Origin: Dolomedes plantarius
Lineage: Eukaryota; Arthropoda; Arachnida; Araneae; Dolomedidae
NCBI GenBank assembly: GCA_907164885.2
Contig: OU015500.1
Span: forward strand, 55,133,976 to 55,197,975
Direction of reading: 5' to 3'
Length of the DNA stretch: 64,000 nt
This document shows, one piece after another, positions 1-12,352 of the stretch (position 1 is its first letter; each line of letters starts with the position of its first letter). Under the pieces are notes generated by a model, which worked only from the letters and a program-made list of their open reading frames with translations, had not been told where the DNA came from and searched no databases. The translations under genes were made by a program, and so were the position numbers.

Positions 1-1992
1 TTGCTTTAAACAACGCCTATTTGGCGGACTCTATACATTTTGTCATCCTCTAGCGCTCTAAATTTTGCACCAAAATTTTTTGGCGAAATTTTTAGGCCAC
101 CAGTAAAAATTTAGTGAAGTGCTACATTAGGATCTCCTCTCCTTCCACATTACTCCTCTGTTATGCCTTGCTGATAAGCCCATGTAGAGTGTGAAACTTA
201 AATCCCAGGTTACCTGTGCGCAGATGTATAAATTGTTTCATAGAAGTCAAAAGACAAAATCACAACATCAATGTTAGACAAAATATTAGACAAAATTGCA
301 ATATTAGACAAAATTACAACATCCTTTACTGCAATCATGTTATTCAAAATATTAAAATCTTAAAGCGAACAGCTTATATGAAATATGCTTCCTATTTCAA
401 GCTAAATTTTGTTTTTTATATTAGTAATGTCTCAGGTGAGGATTTTGAAATAGGAAACACGTTTTGAAAGCTCATCAAGTATTTCATGTTTAACAAAAAT
501 CAATTCTGTTGGTTTTTTAAAGTATTCTATATATTTTCTAATGCAATCTTACAAAGCCTATATTCCCTTTTTTGACATTGCACAATCTTTGAAAGACTTC
601 TACTACGTTATCTCAATCTTCTATGATGAAAAGAACTATTTACATTCGATAAACAGCAAATATTCTTTGACGGTAGAACAAAATAAAATTTATTTTTACT
701 TAGCAAAATGCGTAGTGAATTTCTCAAACAACCGAATCTATGCCGGGGAATAATGCATGTATAAAAATTAAAATGCATAGCATTAAAACGGATGCAATAT
801 ATTACACAAAATCGAAATATCAGTTATGCTTAAACCAGACATTAGAGTATTTTTTTAGATATACATCAAACAGCTGATTGTATGAAAAGGAAAACTTTAA
901 TTTAAATGAAACATATAAAATTGAAAATCTACAGCTAAAATTTATTTATGAAAAGAACCAAGCATTGCGGGAGTGGTTTTAAAATGAATTAAAGGGAAAA
1001 TGAAAATTTAATAAGGCTTATGCTCCTTAAACACAGGAAAACGTTCCTGCAATATTTTTTTAATATAGTTTCACTTAATTTCCAAACGCAGTTCCTTTGT
1101 GAAATAAAAAGCGTAAGATTACAACTTGTTTATGTTAATAAATCAATATATTATTCCTTGATGTATAACACCTGATTAAAGATAGTTTTCCATCTCCAGA
1201 GAAAATCGTGCAAAATAACTAGATCATTTAAATTTGAGAAGAAATAAAGTAATCATTTTAGATAGAAAAAGTTGTCTGAGACACGGTAGAATCGGCTTAA
1301 CTAAATGATCAGTTTATAAGAAAAATATTGTTTACTGTAAAGAAATAAAGACTTGCAACAACAACAAAAATATCCAAAATGGCTATCATTAATGCATCGG
1401 AGGGTTATCATTAGTTACTCAAACTTAAATGGCATAAATGTAAATATCTTAAATGCATTTACTTTTACAGAACATCCCAAAACCAAGGGCAATTTTCAAA
1501 AGCCGTTAATGTATAGGATTATGAGGTCTCACATGGAAAGTCGATCAATAAATTTTGCATGTAATGATGGTATTTAAATAAAGCATGTAATTAATTTCTT
1601 TTAAAATATAAAATTTAAACTTTCAGGGCTTCAATATTCTTCGTAATAGTTTATATTACTTTTTTTTGTTACATTAACAAAGTGGCAGAGATTAGTTTTT
1701 CCCTTTATATAACCAAGTCACTAACTTCTACTGCTCTATGGCTCGTAAACTAATAGGTATATTTATATGTATGGGATATGCATATGACAGGAATAAAATA
1801 CATGAGATAACATATGACACGTATAAAATACATGAAATATATGATACTCTAATACGGCCATTTCTTTATGTACAACAATGGAAGTTGTCTAGCGTAGTAT
1901 TATTTAACAGAAATAAATGAAGAGAAATGACTTGAGCGTCTAGACAGTTACAAATTGAACTGTCTGTAATACATGCAGCATACATTAAGGTT

Positions 1993-1995
<3 letters not shown>
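1..1995. other. AT-rich sequence, no gene recognised
   Basis: Only short open frames without recognisable domains. A short ATTAGACAAAAT-type motif recurs three times near 265-320. I see no splice-site pattern, RNA gene or transposon end that I can support. Confidence 0.5.

Positions 1996-2034
<39 letters not shown>
1996..2034. repeat. (TA)n microsatellite
   Basis: Uninterrupted TA dinucleotide run. Confidence 0.95.
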
Positions 2035-2036
<2 letters not shown>

Positions 2037-3292
2037 CCAGTTAAAATCTTTTCATTTTTCTCCACGCTTAAAATAAAAGTTCATAACTAATTACTTAAAA
2101 TAATACAATGATACAAATGTAAAGTATACATTTTAAAAAATGACAAAAACTTTAAAAAATATATATGACTTGAGGTTTTAAAATATTACTTCTAAATTGA
2201 AATGTTAAGTGTTTCAAAATCATAAGAAAAAGACAAAAGAATATACTTTTAATAATAGATTATCTTAAAGCGATATCGTATATTTTTTTTAATTATACTT
2301 ACAGATAATGATTTCTCTGTGACATAAAATTATATCGTTTAGACTTCTATACTTGTACTGTTTAGGGTCGTTAACTATCTGAAGAAAAATAAAACTTTCT
2401 GATTTTTGAAAATGTAGCCACTTACGCTGACATTAAAAAATCCACATTCTTCTTTACACTTTAAATTGTGAATGTATTATTTTCATATATTTCACACGTA
2501 AAAGAAAAGTTTTTTCTATAAAGGCATATAGTACGGAAATTTACAAAGAAAAGATGATTTAAAAATCTTACAAAGTTTACCTATTAATAGATTATGCTAA
2601 ATATATTTAAATAACTGTCACATATACCTATGAAAGTTTTTACTGTTGGGTCGACTCACAAAGCAAAGGTAAGACATGGTATATTAATAGACATGGTAAT
2701 TATGATTTTATAATACATTTCTGTTTTCGAGAGGTTATAATTACCTGCAAGGAGAAATAGTTTTGGCATTTCAAACAATGACGAAACTCATGACTCTTTA
2801 AATATAAATTAATTATATTTAACTCATCTCATTTAATATAGAGTAAACATATAAAGCTTTATTATGCTTACATAAGTTAATTAAAAGGGTTTATTTAAAC
2901 TTTGTGCACATCTATTTATGAATATACTGTTGAAACCTAGTGAGGATTCATAACAGAGACAAACATATATGGAATTAGAGCATGTTTGTTTTCCATAAAA
3001 GTTAATTAAAATTTGAATTATGCTAGTAAAATACGTTCATGCTACGTCAAAGCGAGAGAGACAGGAAATGGCGCTTTTAACTATGAATGCTGATGCATAT
3101 ACAAATTTATAACGAAATTAAAAAACGAAAAATAAGAAGAGATAAGGCTTCGTGCTTTGTTAAACACAACTAAGCATATGTTGAATGTAGGTCAAATAAA
3201 CATATATAATGCCCTCTTAAATTAAAGTATCGATTTATCGTTATTACTAATAATACTCAATAAAATAAAGATATTACATGTACACACATGCA

Positions 3293-3294
<2 letters not shown>
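2035..3294. other. AT-rich sequence, no gene recognised
   Basis: No open frame of interest, no repeat structure and no transposon end seen. Confidence 0.5.

Positions 3295-3353
<59 letters not shown>
3295..3353. repeat. (TA)n microsatellite
   Basis: Long TA run directly left of the probable solo LTR. A matching run (4226-4290) lies on its right side, so the LTR probably inserted into a TA array. Confidence 0.95.
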
Positions 3354-3354
<1 letters not shown>

Positions 3355-3356
3355 AT

Positions 3357-4222
3357 TGTAAGAATCCGTTACGACCTTCCGAATAAATCACCCAGACAGC
3401 CGGATGTCCCACAGCAGGTGACCTGCGAACATTCTATAGATCGGCGTCAAGGTGTCTGAAAGCAGAGAATAGTGTTGCACATAACTGCCGCCCCTGGGAG
3501 GACGTAAACTAATGGCTACTCCGACATGTACTAATGATTTTTCGATCAGCTGATTTATAAGAGCCGTTCACGTGGCTTCGTCGTCAAGCGAATCACAGCC
3601 AATGAACATGACGTCACAAATTGGGCCAGCCAACCTAACAATTTGCAGTCACGTGACCGGAAGCGCGAGTGCCGAAGCCGGGAGAAGAAATCCAGTTTTT
3701 TAGGGAGACTTGGTCGAGACTCTCATCGAGAGAGCACCTTTCGTCTCAGAGGTCCTTGAGCGACCGACTTCATCCTGAACTTAACTTTTCAGAGCAGCCC
3801 GCACTGAGCTTCTCGTCAGCTAGAATACTTCACCCTGAAGTTTAGCTATCTCAGAGCATCCTGCTCTACGGGATTCTGTTAGCACGTTACTTCATCAAGA
3901 AGTTATATTTATATTTCAGACCAGCCCACTCTATAAGCTTCTCGGTAGCTAGAACTTTTACTTACGAAGTTACTCAATTTTCAGAGTTGTATGCTCTAGA
4001 GGCTGTGTACCGACATTATAGCTCAGTTGTGACTGTACTTGCTGACATCTTCTCATCGAAATTATTTGGCTTTTAAGAAGGCCAGTTCTCTTTATGTCTT
4101 GAGGTAGATCAACAAAGTTGTAAATAGTTGTAAAAGTTTTCCGACTTAAATTTAATAAAATTTTATTTTAATGTAGTAGACTGACTCTGAATATTTTTAG
4201 CTACCCGGAGTCTTAAGTTATC

Positions 4223-4225
<3 letters not shown>
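3357..4225 (+). mobile_element. probable solo LTR with internal 62-bp repeats
   Basis: A GC-richer island of about 870 bp sits sharply between two TA arrays. It starts TGTAAGAATCC and ends TTATCACA, fitting the TG...CA ends of LTRs. It has a polyadenylation-like AATAAA context near 4150. Four degenerate copies of a roughly 62-bp unit (ACTTCATC..TTTCAGAGC..GCTTCTCG..TAGCTAGAA) start near 3767, 3827, 3889 and 3954. No coding region is present and no flanking target duplication is evident. It could instead be another non-coding repeat; orientation is inferred from the AATAAA only. Confidence 0.5.

Positions 4226-4290
<65 letters not shown>
4226..4290. repeat. (TA)n microsatellite
   Basis: TA run right of the LTR-like island. 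Confidence 0.95.
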
Positions 4291-4292
<2 letters not shown>

Positions 4293-4690
4293 CGAAACGT
4301 TAACAACAGTATGATGTGGGTGACAAATATGTGAATATGTTAAGAATAAAACATTAAAATTCAGTCAGTTTTTCATACTATCATTTCAGCAGTTCAAACG
4401 TAACTAAACCCTAGAAAATGCAGAATTATTTACTAAGACGTATTCCTTATTCATTTTCGATAACGCCGTTACTTTAATAAGGCTAAGAGAGTGAGAGGTC
4501 AGCAAAATGTTGTTAAACTGAAATCAGGAATTTGATTGTCACATCTGAGAACCCTATTCATGCATTGCTTGCTCCGTTGTCGGCAATTTAACTGATGTCA
4601 GCACATTTGTGTATGGAATATCAGTTCTGGGAACATTCGTTTTTAGCATATGTAGTGGATTTACAGAATCAGAAATTATATGTTTATACA

Positions 4691-5400
4691 CGAGGGTTGT
4701 TTCATAAGTCAGGTCGGAATCAGATAGATCATATCAGTGCACCATAATTATTATTGCTATCATACTAAGCATGCTTTAAAGGCGCACATATCAGATTCTA
4801 ATCAGAAACAATGTTTATTTTTTGATTGACTTCCATATTCGTCAGTGAATTCTTGCTACTTCTCACACCATGGACATAAATGATTTAGACATATTGATAA
4901 AAAAAATTTTTGTATGAGGCACAAAATGGTGGGAGAAACTTTATCTAGGGTTAATAAATGTTATTACAAGTCCGCATTTTTATTTAGAATAATATATATG
5001 AGTATTGTTGATTTTAGTTGCATTCGAACGAGAAGTGACGCTGAACGTTTTAGTCATCTGCTGAGAACCTTTCTCCAGAAACAATTGAAAAAAAAACTTG
5101 ATATGGTGAGGAAGACAAAATATTAAAGGTGCGTGATATTTCTGAAGCTGGTAGCATATCAACAGAGCCCATACATTATATTTTGCGTGAATGTTTATAT
5201 ATCAGAAAGCTGTCGTCGACGTGGCTGCTGAGTTTTCTACCAATCGTTCATAAACGTAATAGAATGAACACTTTGAAGTACATTTTGGAACTTATTTGAC
5301 GAAATCCAGAGAAATTTTACTCTTTTTTAACAGTTCATGAAACTTGGATACATCACTACCAGCCAGGAAAAAGAACACTCCTAACAGTTAATTCAATTTC
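4691..5400 (+). pseudogene. mariner transposase remnant
   Basis: Near 4692 the sequence reads CACGAGGGTTGTTTCATAAG after TA, a mariner-type terminal repeat. Downstream, broken frames give mariner-like pieces: DISEAG.ISTEPIHYILRE near 5131-5195, then HKRNRMNTLK and RNPEKF near 5245-5320, then HETWIHHYQPGK near 5337-5370. The last matches the conserved VDETWIHHY block around the first catalytic Asp, which is lost here (H-E-T). Frameshifts and stops occur throughout and no right terminal repeat is found. Mariners are single-gene cut-and-paste elements; this copy is dead. Confidence 0.7.
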
Positions 5401-6664
5401 TTACAAAATACATTTCGAATAGATGGGGGAATTTTTTCAGACATTTTGTGCTTCCGATCAGTTATAAATTGCATTAGCATGTGAAGTGTCAAATATTTCA
5501 ATGGACTTTTAATAACAATGCTGTAAACTATAAAGCTTCCTTTGTGAAAATCCTCGGTAAGATATCAAAATCTTTTAGAGATAAGATCTCTTCTCAGACT
5601 TGAAATATTTCAATGAATATTTCATCACGTTCTGAAAAAAAACCTTTGAGGCAATCTATTACTTTGTTTAGATTCATCCATAAAACGTTCTTAATGCATA
5701 TAGTTCTCGTTATATTCATTTCAAAATTTATTTCCTTGCCTGGTATAAGATTTTGTATATTTGTGCATAAAGATATACTTTTGAATTGAATAAATAACAA
5801 GTGCCTTCATTCATAAAATTATATTCAATCATAGATTTTACTGCATATTTACATACATGAAAGAATAATGTATTTAAATTATATATTCCGGATTTATAAC
5901 ATATGTAACATGCTATGAATCAGTATTTCAATCTTTTCAAGTAAATATTTCAAAACATATTACGTGTTATTTCTAGGGGAATATAATCGACTAAAGAAAG
6001 GAACACGAATATACAAATTGGCTTTATAAATTAAAAATTCCTACTTTATATATTTTTACATCTCTCAATATATTTTATTTAACCTCTTCACAGGGCAGTT
6101 CACAGGTTGCATTTGCACGTTTCACAAAATGTTATGTTTTCTAATTTCCATATTATAAATATATATCTCTTTCTCATCAAAAATATGCAAAAAAAGTATA
6201 TCTCCCTGTCTGACTCTTAGTTTATATTTAAATTGGCAAATAAAAAAGTTACCCTTTTTTTGCGCTTCTCTGTCGGGGCCGTCATTAAACTTAAGTCTTG
6301 CTTGCAAAGCTGGTTGATCAAACAATTTTAGCTTTATGTTCAATTTCAAAAGTTCTTGAATTTTATTGAGTTAAAAAATGAGTTTTATATGTTTCAGTTC
6401 AATTTAGTGTGATATTTTGAAGCAAGGCACCACGCGTTGTACAACATAACACTCCTCGCAATAGTATAGTGTTACTTTATTTATGAGCATTACCTTATCC
6501 TTTCATTTAATATAAAAAATACGCATATTGTTGTCTTTTATGTTTACTAAGTACGGAAATAAATCTGGGAAGTAAACGTTATGGAAAACGGAGAAGGTCT
6601 AGAACAAAATTAGTGATTAATAAACCTACTTCTTATTACAAGAATCAGTTTTATAATTCAACCG

Positions 6665-6666
<2 letters not shown>
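5401..6666. other. AT-rich sequence, no gene recognised
   Basis: No motif, repeat or transposon end that I can support. Minus-strand open frames of 68 and 75 codons (5594-5800, 6122-6349) show no known domain. Confidence 0.45.

Positions 6667-6720
<54 letters not shown>
6667..6720. repeat. (TA)n microsatellite
   Basis: TA run bordering the 3' side of the minus-strand transposon remnant that follows. Confidence 0.95.
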
Positions 6721-6723
<3 letters not shown>

Positions 6724-7860
6724 TAAGTGCAGAGGGGGAAAAAATTTCGATTTTGTTTTTGCCCTAGTATAGAAAAGTTGTGTACTGGTGTGTAGGTCAC
6801 GTATGCAAAGTTTTGGGAAAAACAAAAATTATCTTCCGTCAGTTATTTTTAGCAGATTTTTACCATATAGTTAAAAATGTGTATTTTCATTGTTTTGTAT
6901 GCTTCTCTTCGCTTTTTTCTGAAATAAAATTCTGAAAAAACGAGAACTCACCACGGGTTGTGGCTGCATTACGAGTTCTACCAGTGCCCACCCATCCACC
7001 CAATCATATTTGCACTTAACCCCTTTTCCCTTGCAGTTATTCCGGTTTTATTCGCTACTCGTTATTGGTTTCAAATGATGACATAGATTTTTTCGACCCT
7101 GTTCGCGTTCTACCTATACCGTCACACTTATTTTCTCTACACACAGCCGCAGAAATCTGTGTTACCAGTTTCACGAAACGTTCAACACTTTGGGTGTGGC
7201 AAGGAAATTTCAGGCTTCCCAGGTGTTCCCAGCTACAGACTCTCCACTGGAAATAAAATTTCTCAAATGATCTTCTGTAAAGTGATATGTTATTGGGGTT
7301 CCGTCAAATTACATTTCTGCCAATCAATAAGGTCTATATATGAAACTACCTCGAAGTTGAGTCACGGAATGTTGTAGTGTATGTTTCCTTCCTTTTTCCT
7401 TTCTTGTTCGTAAAATCCTACGTAGTCCAAGTTCTCGAATGGACTGGCTGTTGCATTCGATCATTGACAAGATTATTGTTTCCGGGTGGCTGAAATAGCC
7501 ATTTCTCTGGATAATGGGATCGACCACAGTCTTTAATTCGTTTTTAAGATAGCGCGAGACGTTTATTGTCTTCCACAAATGTCGTGGACCATCCATGCAA
7601 TTTGGATTTAATTTGACTGTAAACCACATTGGTGCGTACACTTTCATGATAAACTCTGCCAGAGTTTGAAGTTGGTTTGAAGGCTCTGAGGAGCTAATGT
7701 ATAATTGCATTATTCGATTAGCAGTTGTTAGCCAACGTGCATGAGACATTTTCCTAGGTTCCTTTTGTTACAAACCTGATGAGCTGTTTCCATTTATGAC
7801 AGCTTGACAAATATCCCAAAGCTATCGCTGTGCTGAGACCCTTCATGTCAATTTTCAGAA
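6721..7860 (-). mobile_element. truncated copy related to the long-TIR transposon at 46-48 kb
   Basis: On the minus strand this holds a transposase-like pseudogene (7749 down to about 7060) followed by a 3' non-coding part. The 3' part keeps GAACTCACCACG near 6945 and a CCCACCCATCCACCCAA stretch near 6988, as in the right arm of the 46-48 kb element. Its outer end near 6721-6790 is only loosely similar to that element's terminal repeat. No left arm is found, so the copy is truncated or belongs to a related subfamily. Confidence 0.5.
7060..7749 (-). pseudogene. decayed transposase-like gene, same family as 46663-47786
   Basis: The best part is a 141-codon open frame (7749 down to 7324) starting MSHARWLTTANRIMQLYISS, with VDPIIQRNGYFSHPE and ELGLRRILRTRK further on. 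The sister at 47069 reads MSHTRWLTAANRVLRFYISS and VDPVIQRNAFFAHPEN. Below 7324 the frame is broken, but FHTQ/HPK-like and VERF.KLVTQISAAVC-like fragments are readable down to about 7130, matching HTQAVERCVKIVTNAS of the other copy. I recognise this protein from uncharacterised, multi-copy arthropod genes but cannot name the superfamily. Confidence 0.6.
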
Positions 7861-8499
7861 ATTCGCTGGAAATGACTAAATTTGAAGTGTTTCAGCAAAA
7901 TTAAAATTTGGAAGAACGTTCCAATCCTCCTAATTCTTCAGTTCATTGTCTGGCTAATTTAGATGCAAAGTTAACCCCAAATTCCCATTCACTGTCTTAA
8001 CTATTATGCAATATATCAGAAAAGTGCCTTTTCCATTCAATTACATAATATTTATTTTCTTCTGATTCACTCATATTTCCCTTATTGCATAATACTCATT
8101 ATAACAAATGGAGAGTCGCAAGTGATTAAACACGTGGCAAAGACGAAACATGAAAGATAAATATTAATTTTACTGCGACATATGATCCCTGTGCTAATGT
8201 TACATTTGTCTGAATATCTGATAGATACAGATGACACTGGGTGCCATTAGTCTTTTAGAGCTTAACTAAGATATTTACTTTCACGTAAGATTTTTTTTAC
8301 GCATTAACAGATATTCTACGGATGCGAAAGAAAAAATAATTTAGTATTCAAAATTTATGCAAGTGGAAAACATTTTATATAAGTTATAAAAATTAATTGA
8401 AATGCATTGTTATTCTATTCTGTATGAATAATGTCAACGTGTGTAAATAAAATTTGAAGGTGTTATAAGTAAAAATGTTGTTGGATATATTTTCCAGGT
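7861..8499. other. AT-rich sequence, no gene recognised
   Basis: Nothing beyond low-complexity AT sequence. The missing left end of the minus-strand transposon remnant could lie here, but I could not find it. Confidence 0.4.
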
Positions 8500-8718
8500 T
8501 TTCCCCTAGACATGAACATTAATGACCATATCTGGGATGCCTTGCAACGGGCTGTTCAGAAGAGATCTCCCCCCCCCCCCACCCCTTGCACTCCCATGTA
8601 TCTGTGGATCGCACTGCGGAATTTATGGTGGGAATTACCTCCAGGATACCTTCAGATTTTATTCGAGTCCATGCCACGTCCTGTTTCGGTACTTCTGCGT
8701 ACTATATACATACATATA
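8500..8718 (+). pseudogene. old Tc1 transposase 3' end, host of the next insertion
   Basis: The frame from 8512 reads HIWDALQRAVQKRSPPP, then LWIALRNLWWELPPGYLQ and LFESMPRPVSVLLRT. This is the C-terminal signature of Tc1 transposases, starting at the conserved NPIEHIWD block and ending at the ESMPRR..VLLRT block. A C-homopolymer (about 8571-8580) interrupts it. The 8719-9937 element begins immediately after, so this older copy was the insertion target. A possible right end of the same old copy is at 11452-11538. Confidence 0.75.
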
Positions 8719-9934
8719 CACTCAAGAGCCAAAACATTATGACCACCCCTACATTTTGCAATGAATTCGCCTGGATGACGTGGACGGCACGTGATCAGGT
8801 GGAAGTGGTATTTAACTGCTGCTGGAGAGTCTGAAGAATCATTCTTTCACTTACTTCTGTGTGTGATGGGAAAGGCTGCGGATCTAAGAGACTTTGATAG
8901 AGGGCAGATTGTAATGGATCGAAGGCTCGAAACAAGTATTTCTGAAACTGCACGACTCGTCGGTTGTTCGCGACCTACAGTTGTTAGTACATATGCAAAG
9001 TGGATGAATGACGGTGAAACCAGCAGTAGACGACATGGTGTTGGACGTCCACACGCTATCAAAGAAAAAGGTCGTCGGAGACTGTCTCGCATGGTGAAGC
9101 AAAACCGGAGCCAGACAGTGGCTCAGCTGACAGCCCAATACAATGCAGGGTCAAGTAGAATAGTATCGCAGCAAACTGTTCAGCGGACACTGTTGGATAT
9201 GGGGCTACGCAGCAAACGTCCCACTCGTGTGCCTTTGCTGACCAAGCGTCATCGCCAACTGCGCCTGCGCTGGGCCCGGGAACATCGCGACTGGTCCATG
9301 GATCAGTGGGAGAGAGTTGCCTGGTCAGATGAATCACGGTTTGTCATTCATCACGCCGATGGCCGTGTCAGGATACGCCGTCTTCCAGGCGAACTGTTGC
9401 TCCCTCAATGTACAGTAGGTCATACACAGGCCAGTGGTGGCGGTATTATGCTTTGGGGGACGTTCTCTTGGGCGCCTATGGGACCCGTGGTTGTGTTAGA
9501 GCAGACCATGAATGCTACAGGGTATCTGAACATCATTGCGGACCAGTTGCACCCTTACATGGCCTCTGTTTTTCCACCTGGAAATGGAATGTTCCAACAG
9601 GACAACGCCCCGTGTCACAAGGATAAAATTGTGTTGCAGTGGTTCCAGGAACATGAGGCTGAATTCCAGTTAATGTCCTGGCCGCCTAACTCACCGGATC
9701 TCAATCCGATAGAACACATTTGGGATGTCATGGGACGGCAGCTCAGAGTTCAAAGACCACCAATTCGCAATATCTCGGATTTGCGTGACCGTTGCTTAAA
9801 CATCTGGTACAATCTGTCTCCGGCCATCTACCAAGGACTTATGGCATCCATGCCAAGGCAGGTTGAAGCTGTGTTGCACGCCAAAGGTGGTCCAACTCGT
9901 TATTGACAGGTGGTCATAATGTTTTGGCTCTTGA

Positions 9935-9937
<3 letters not shown>
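8719..9937 (+). mobile_element. complete Tc1/mariner-superfamily element, 1219 bp
   Basis: The ends are perfect 29-bp inverted repeats beginning CACTCAAGAGCCAAAACATT (left 8719-8747, right 9909-9937). The target dinucleotide TA is duplicated at 8717-8718 and 9938-9939. The only gene is an intact transposase. Intact ends and frame suggest recent arrival. A TA array follows the right end directly. Confidence 0.95.
8866..9906 (+). CDS. Tc1-like transposase, intact, 346 aa, DD36E spacing
   Basis: Catalyses excision and reintegration of the element at TA sites by a DDE mechanism. I chose the ATG at 8866 because the family start (MGKxxDLxxFDRGQIV) is there; the open frame extends upstream without a better Met. 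Residues about 8-50 form the first helix-turn-helix (FDRGQIVMDRR..SISETARLVGCSRPTV). Residues about 75-115 form the second (SQTVAQLTAQYN..VSQQTVQRTL). GRPRK-like GVGRPH lies at 58-63. The catalytic core has D155 (AWSDESRF), D246 (FQQDNAPCH) and E283 (SPDLNPIEHIW). By hand count 36 residues separate D246 and E283, not the 34 of classical Tc1. It ends GGPTRY. No frameshift or internal stop is present, the only full-length transposase in the window. Its length and catalytic positions match the gene at 24752-25792. Confidence 0.95.
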   Translation: MGKAADLRDFDRGQIVMDRRLETSISETARLVGCSRPTVVSTYAKWMNDGETSSRRHGVGRPHAIKEKGRRRLSRMVKQNRSQTVAQLTAQYNAGSSRIVSQQTVQRTLLDMGLRSKRPTRVPLLTKRHRQLRLRWAREHRDWSMDQWERVAWSDESRFVIHHADGRVRIRRLPGELLLPQCTVGHTQASGGGIMLWGTFSWAPMGPVVVLEQTMNATGYLNIIADQLHPYMASVFPPGNGMFQQDNAPCHKDKIVLQWFQEHEAEFQLMSWPPNSPDLNPIEHIWDVMGRQLRVQRPPIRNISDLRDRCLNIWYNLSPAIYQGLMASMPRQVEAVLHAKGGPTRY

Positions 9938-9978
<41 letters not shown>

Positions 9979-9982
9979 AGTG

Positions 9983-10014
<32 letters not shown>
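9938..10014. repeat. (TA)n microsatellite between two Tc1 elements
   Basis: TA runs broken by a short TTGAGTG copy (about 9976-9982) that repeats the end of the preceding element's TIR. This suggests slippage or repair at the transposon end. Confidence 0.85.
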
Positions 10015-10018
10015 CACA

Positions 10019-11426
10019 CACTGCTGGCCACTGTAAATGCAACACCCTGAAGGAAACATGCAAATAACATGAAATTTACTACATGCATTATCGAAGATGA
10101 GATATGCAAGTGATTAGAATTTCAGCGCAGACGCACATCACACGCGCCTGTGGCGCCACTTCAAAGCGCCATTTAAGGCTTGGAGATTTGGACGATTTCA
10201 AGTTCGGCAATTGTGTTTTTCTTGTAGTTTTTTTAAAAAAAAAACTATCAATTATGCCTCGTCGGAAACAGCGATCATCTTTTGATCAAGTATCCGAGTT
10301 CGACAGAGGAAGGATAGTGGCCTACCGAGATTGTGGTTTATCTTTCAGGGAAATCGGTAGTCGTGTTGAACGAAACCAAACAACTGTAATGCAGATATGT
10401 GATCGTTGGATGCAGGACGGTACGACGGACCGGCGTGTTCGATTGCATCCACCTCAGCGAACCACTTCACGTGATGACTGGCAAATTGTGCGTATGGCAG
10501 TGACGGATCGCTCAGTCACATCACGAACCATAGCACGGCCCATGCAGTCTGTAACGCATCAACCAGTGTCTGCGCGTACCATTCGACGTCGTTTACAGCA
10601 GAGTGGACTGTCCGCAAGACGTCCATTGCTTTGTCTACCCTATGACGCAGAACCACAGACGTCTCCGCCGCCAATGGTGCGATGACAGAAGGAAGTGGAC
10701 GGCAGAATGGAATGAAATTGTCTTTACTGACGAGTCACGCTTCTGTCTGCAACACCACGATGTTCGCATTCTGGAGACACCGTGAAGAGAGAATGCTGAA
10801 AAGCTGCGTTATGCCCCACCACACTGGTCCTGCACCGGATATTATGGTATGGGGCGGTATTGGATATCACTCTCGCACACCTCTAGTACGCATTGCCAGT
10901 ACTTTAAACAGCCAGCGATACATCTCCGACGTGTTGGAGCCAGTTGTCCTTCCTTACATTCAGGGCTTGCCCACAGCCATATTTCAACAGGATAATGCGC
11001 GACCACACGTGGCACGCATTCTCCAACTTTTCTTCGTCAATCACCAAATTGAATTGCTTCCCTGGCCGCCTCGCTCTCCTCATCTTTCGCCGATAGAAAA
11101 CATGTGGTCCATGGTTGCTCTACGATTGACCCAGATTCCATCCCCAGCTGCCACAGCAGATCAACTTTGGCAACTTGTAGAAGCTGCTTGGTCTGCTGTA
11201 CCCCAAGAACTCATCCAAAGTCTCTTTGAATCAATGCCGAGTCGTGTGGCAGCGGTGATCTCCAACAATGGCGGCTACTCTGGCTACTGATTTTGGCAGA
11301 AACCACACTTCACAGAAGTCTATAAATTTAATCATTTGATACTTGGTCAACATGTTATCTACAAAATAAATTTTGTTGTGATATCTCTTGTCTTTCTTGG
11401 TGTTGCAATTTGGGTGGCCAGCAGTG
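10019..11426 (+). mobile_element. Tc1 (DD34E) element, 1.4 kb, inactive
   Basis: The ends are imperfect 28-bp inverted repeats starting CACTGCTGGCCAC (4 mismatches by eye). TA follows the right end (11427-11428). On the left TA lies four bases away behind CACA, perhaps a mutated junction. It carries a frameshifted transposase gene. Confidence 0.9.
10254..11290 (+). pseudogene. Tc1 transposase with two frameshifts
   Basis: Starts MPRRKQRSSFDQVSEFDRGR at 10254. Residues about 15-55 form a paired-like helix-turn-helix. The frame shifts near 10640, after GLSARRPLLCLP, and again near 10775, after FCLQHHDVRI. The three pieces together keep the catalytic blocks: FTDESRF, IFQQDNARPH and SPHLSPIENMW, with 34 residues between the second D and the E. 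The end (ESMPSRVAAVISNNGGYSGY) is the standard family end. It belongs to a Tc1 lineage common in arthropods, distinct from the DD36E elements at 8.7 and 24.6 kb. No intact product can be made. Confidence 0.9.
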
Positions 11427-11451
11427 TATATATATATATATATATATACAT

Positions 11452-11741
<290 letters not shown>

Positions 11742-11744
11742 TTT

Positions 11745-12352
11745 TTAAGAACAATAAATGCAAAATTCTCAACTATCATCTTCACCAGTATTTGCTATAG
11801 TTAAAAGGCTTATGGTTCTATTAAAATATAAAAAATATCATTTTAAAGATTTCAAAAAGGCAGGTGCAGTCAGTGGTGTTAGTATATGATAACTAATAGT
11901 GTTAGTATATGATAAATGCATGTTCTATTGGTTTATGGCCCGTTACCAAACAGGGAGTAAGTGATGGATTTAAATATGCACATGTTATCAATTTCTACAC
12001 TTACTGGAATTATTGTCTGTCTTCGAAAGCAAACATTCGCAACTATTATTCACAATTCAATTCTGATGAGGTTAAATAAAAAAGTTATAGCAGTTTTATA
12101 ACATGCATCACTGACTTAAAATTGGCTGCTCTGTGGGAATGTGTCAACGTATGTCAATGAAATATTTGGGTCAAGTAAAGAAATAAAATTTACTGGAAAA
12201 CAAAATGTTTGAGTGTGATTCATCAGTTAGTCAAGATAAGAAAAAAAATCATGCTTGGACAATTTCCTCAGTTATCGCCAATACACATTCAAATACATTT
12301 TTCAACTGAAATGCATACAATTCAAGTTGTTAAACAGTCATATATGGAATTA
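11745..12352. other. AT-rich sequence, no gene recognised
   Basis: No coding, RNA or transposon feature that I can support. Contains a short direct repeat (GTGTTAGTATATGATAA twice near 11875-11915). Confidence 0.45.

Noticed and set aside
8847..9337. Minus-strand frames of 81 to 92 codons within the first Tc1
   Set aside because: Antisense shadows of the intact transposase.
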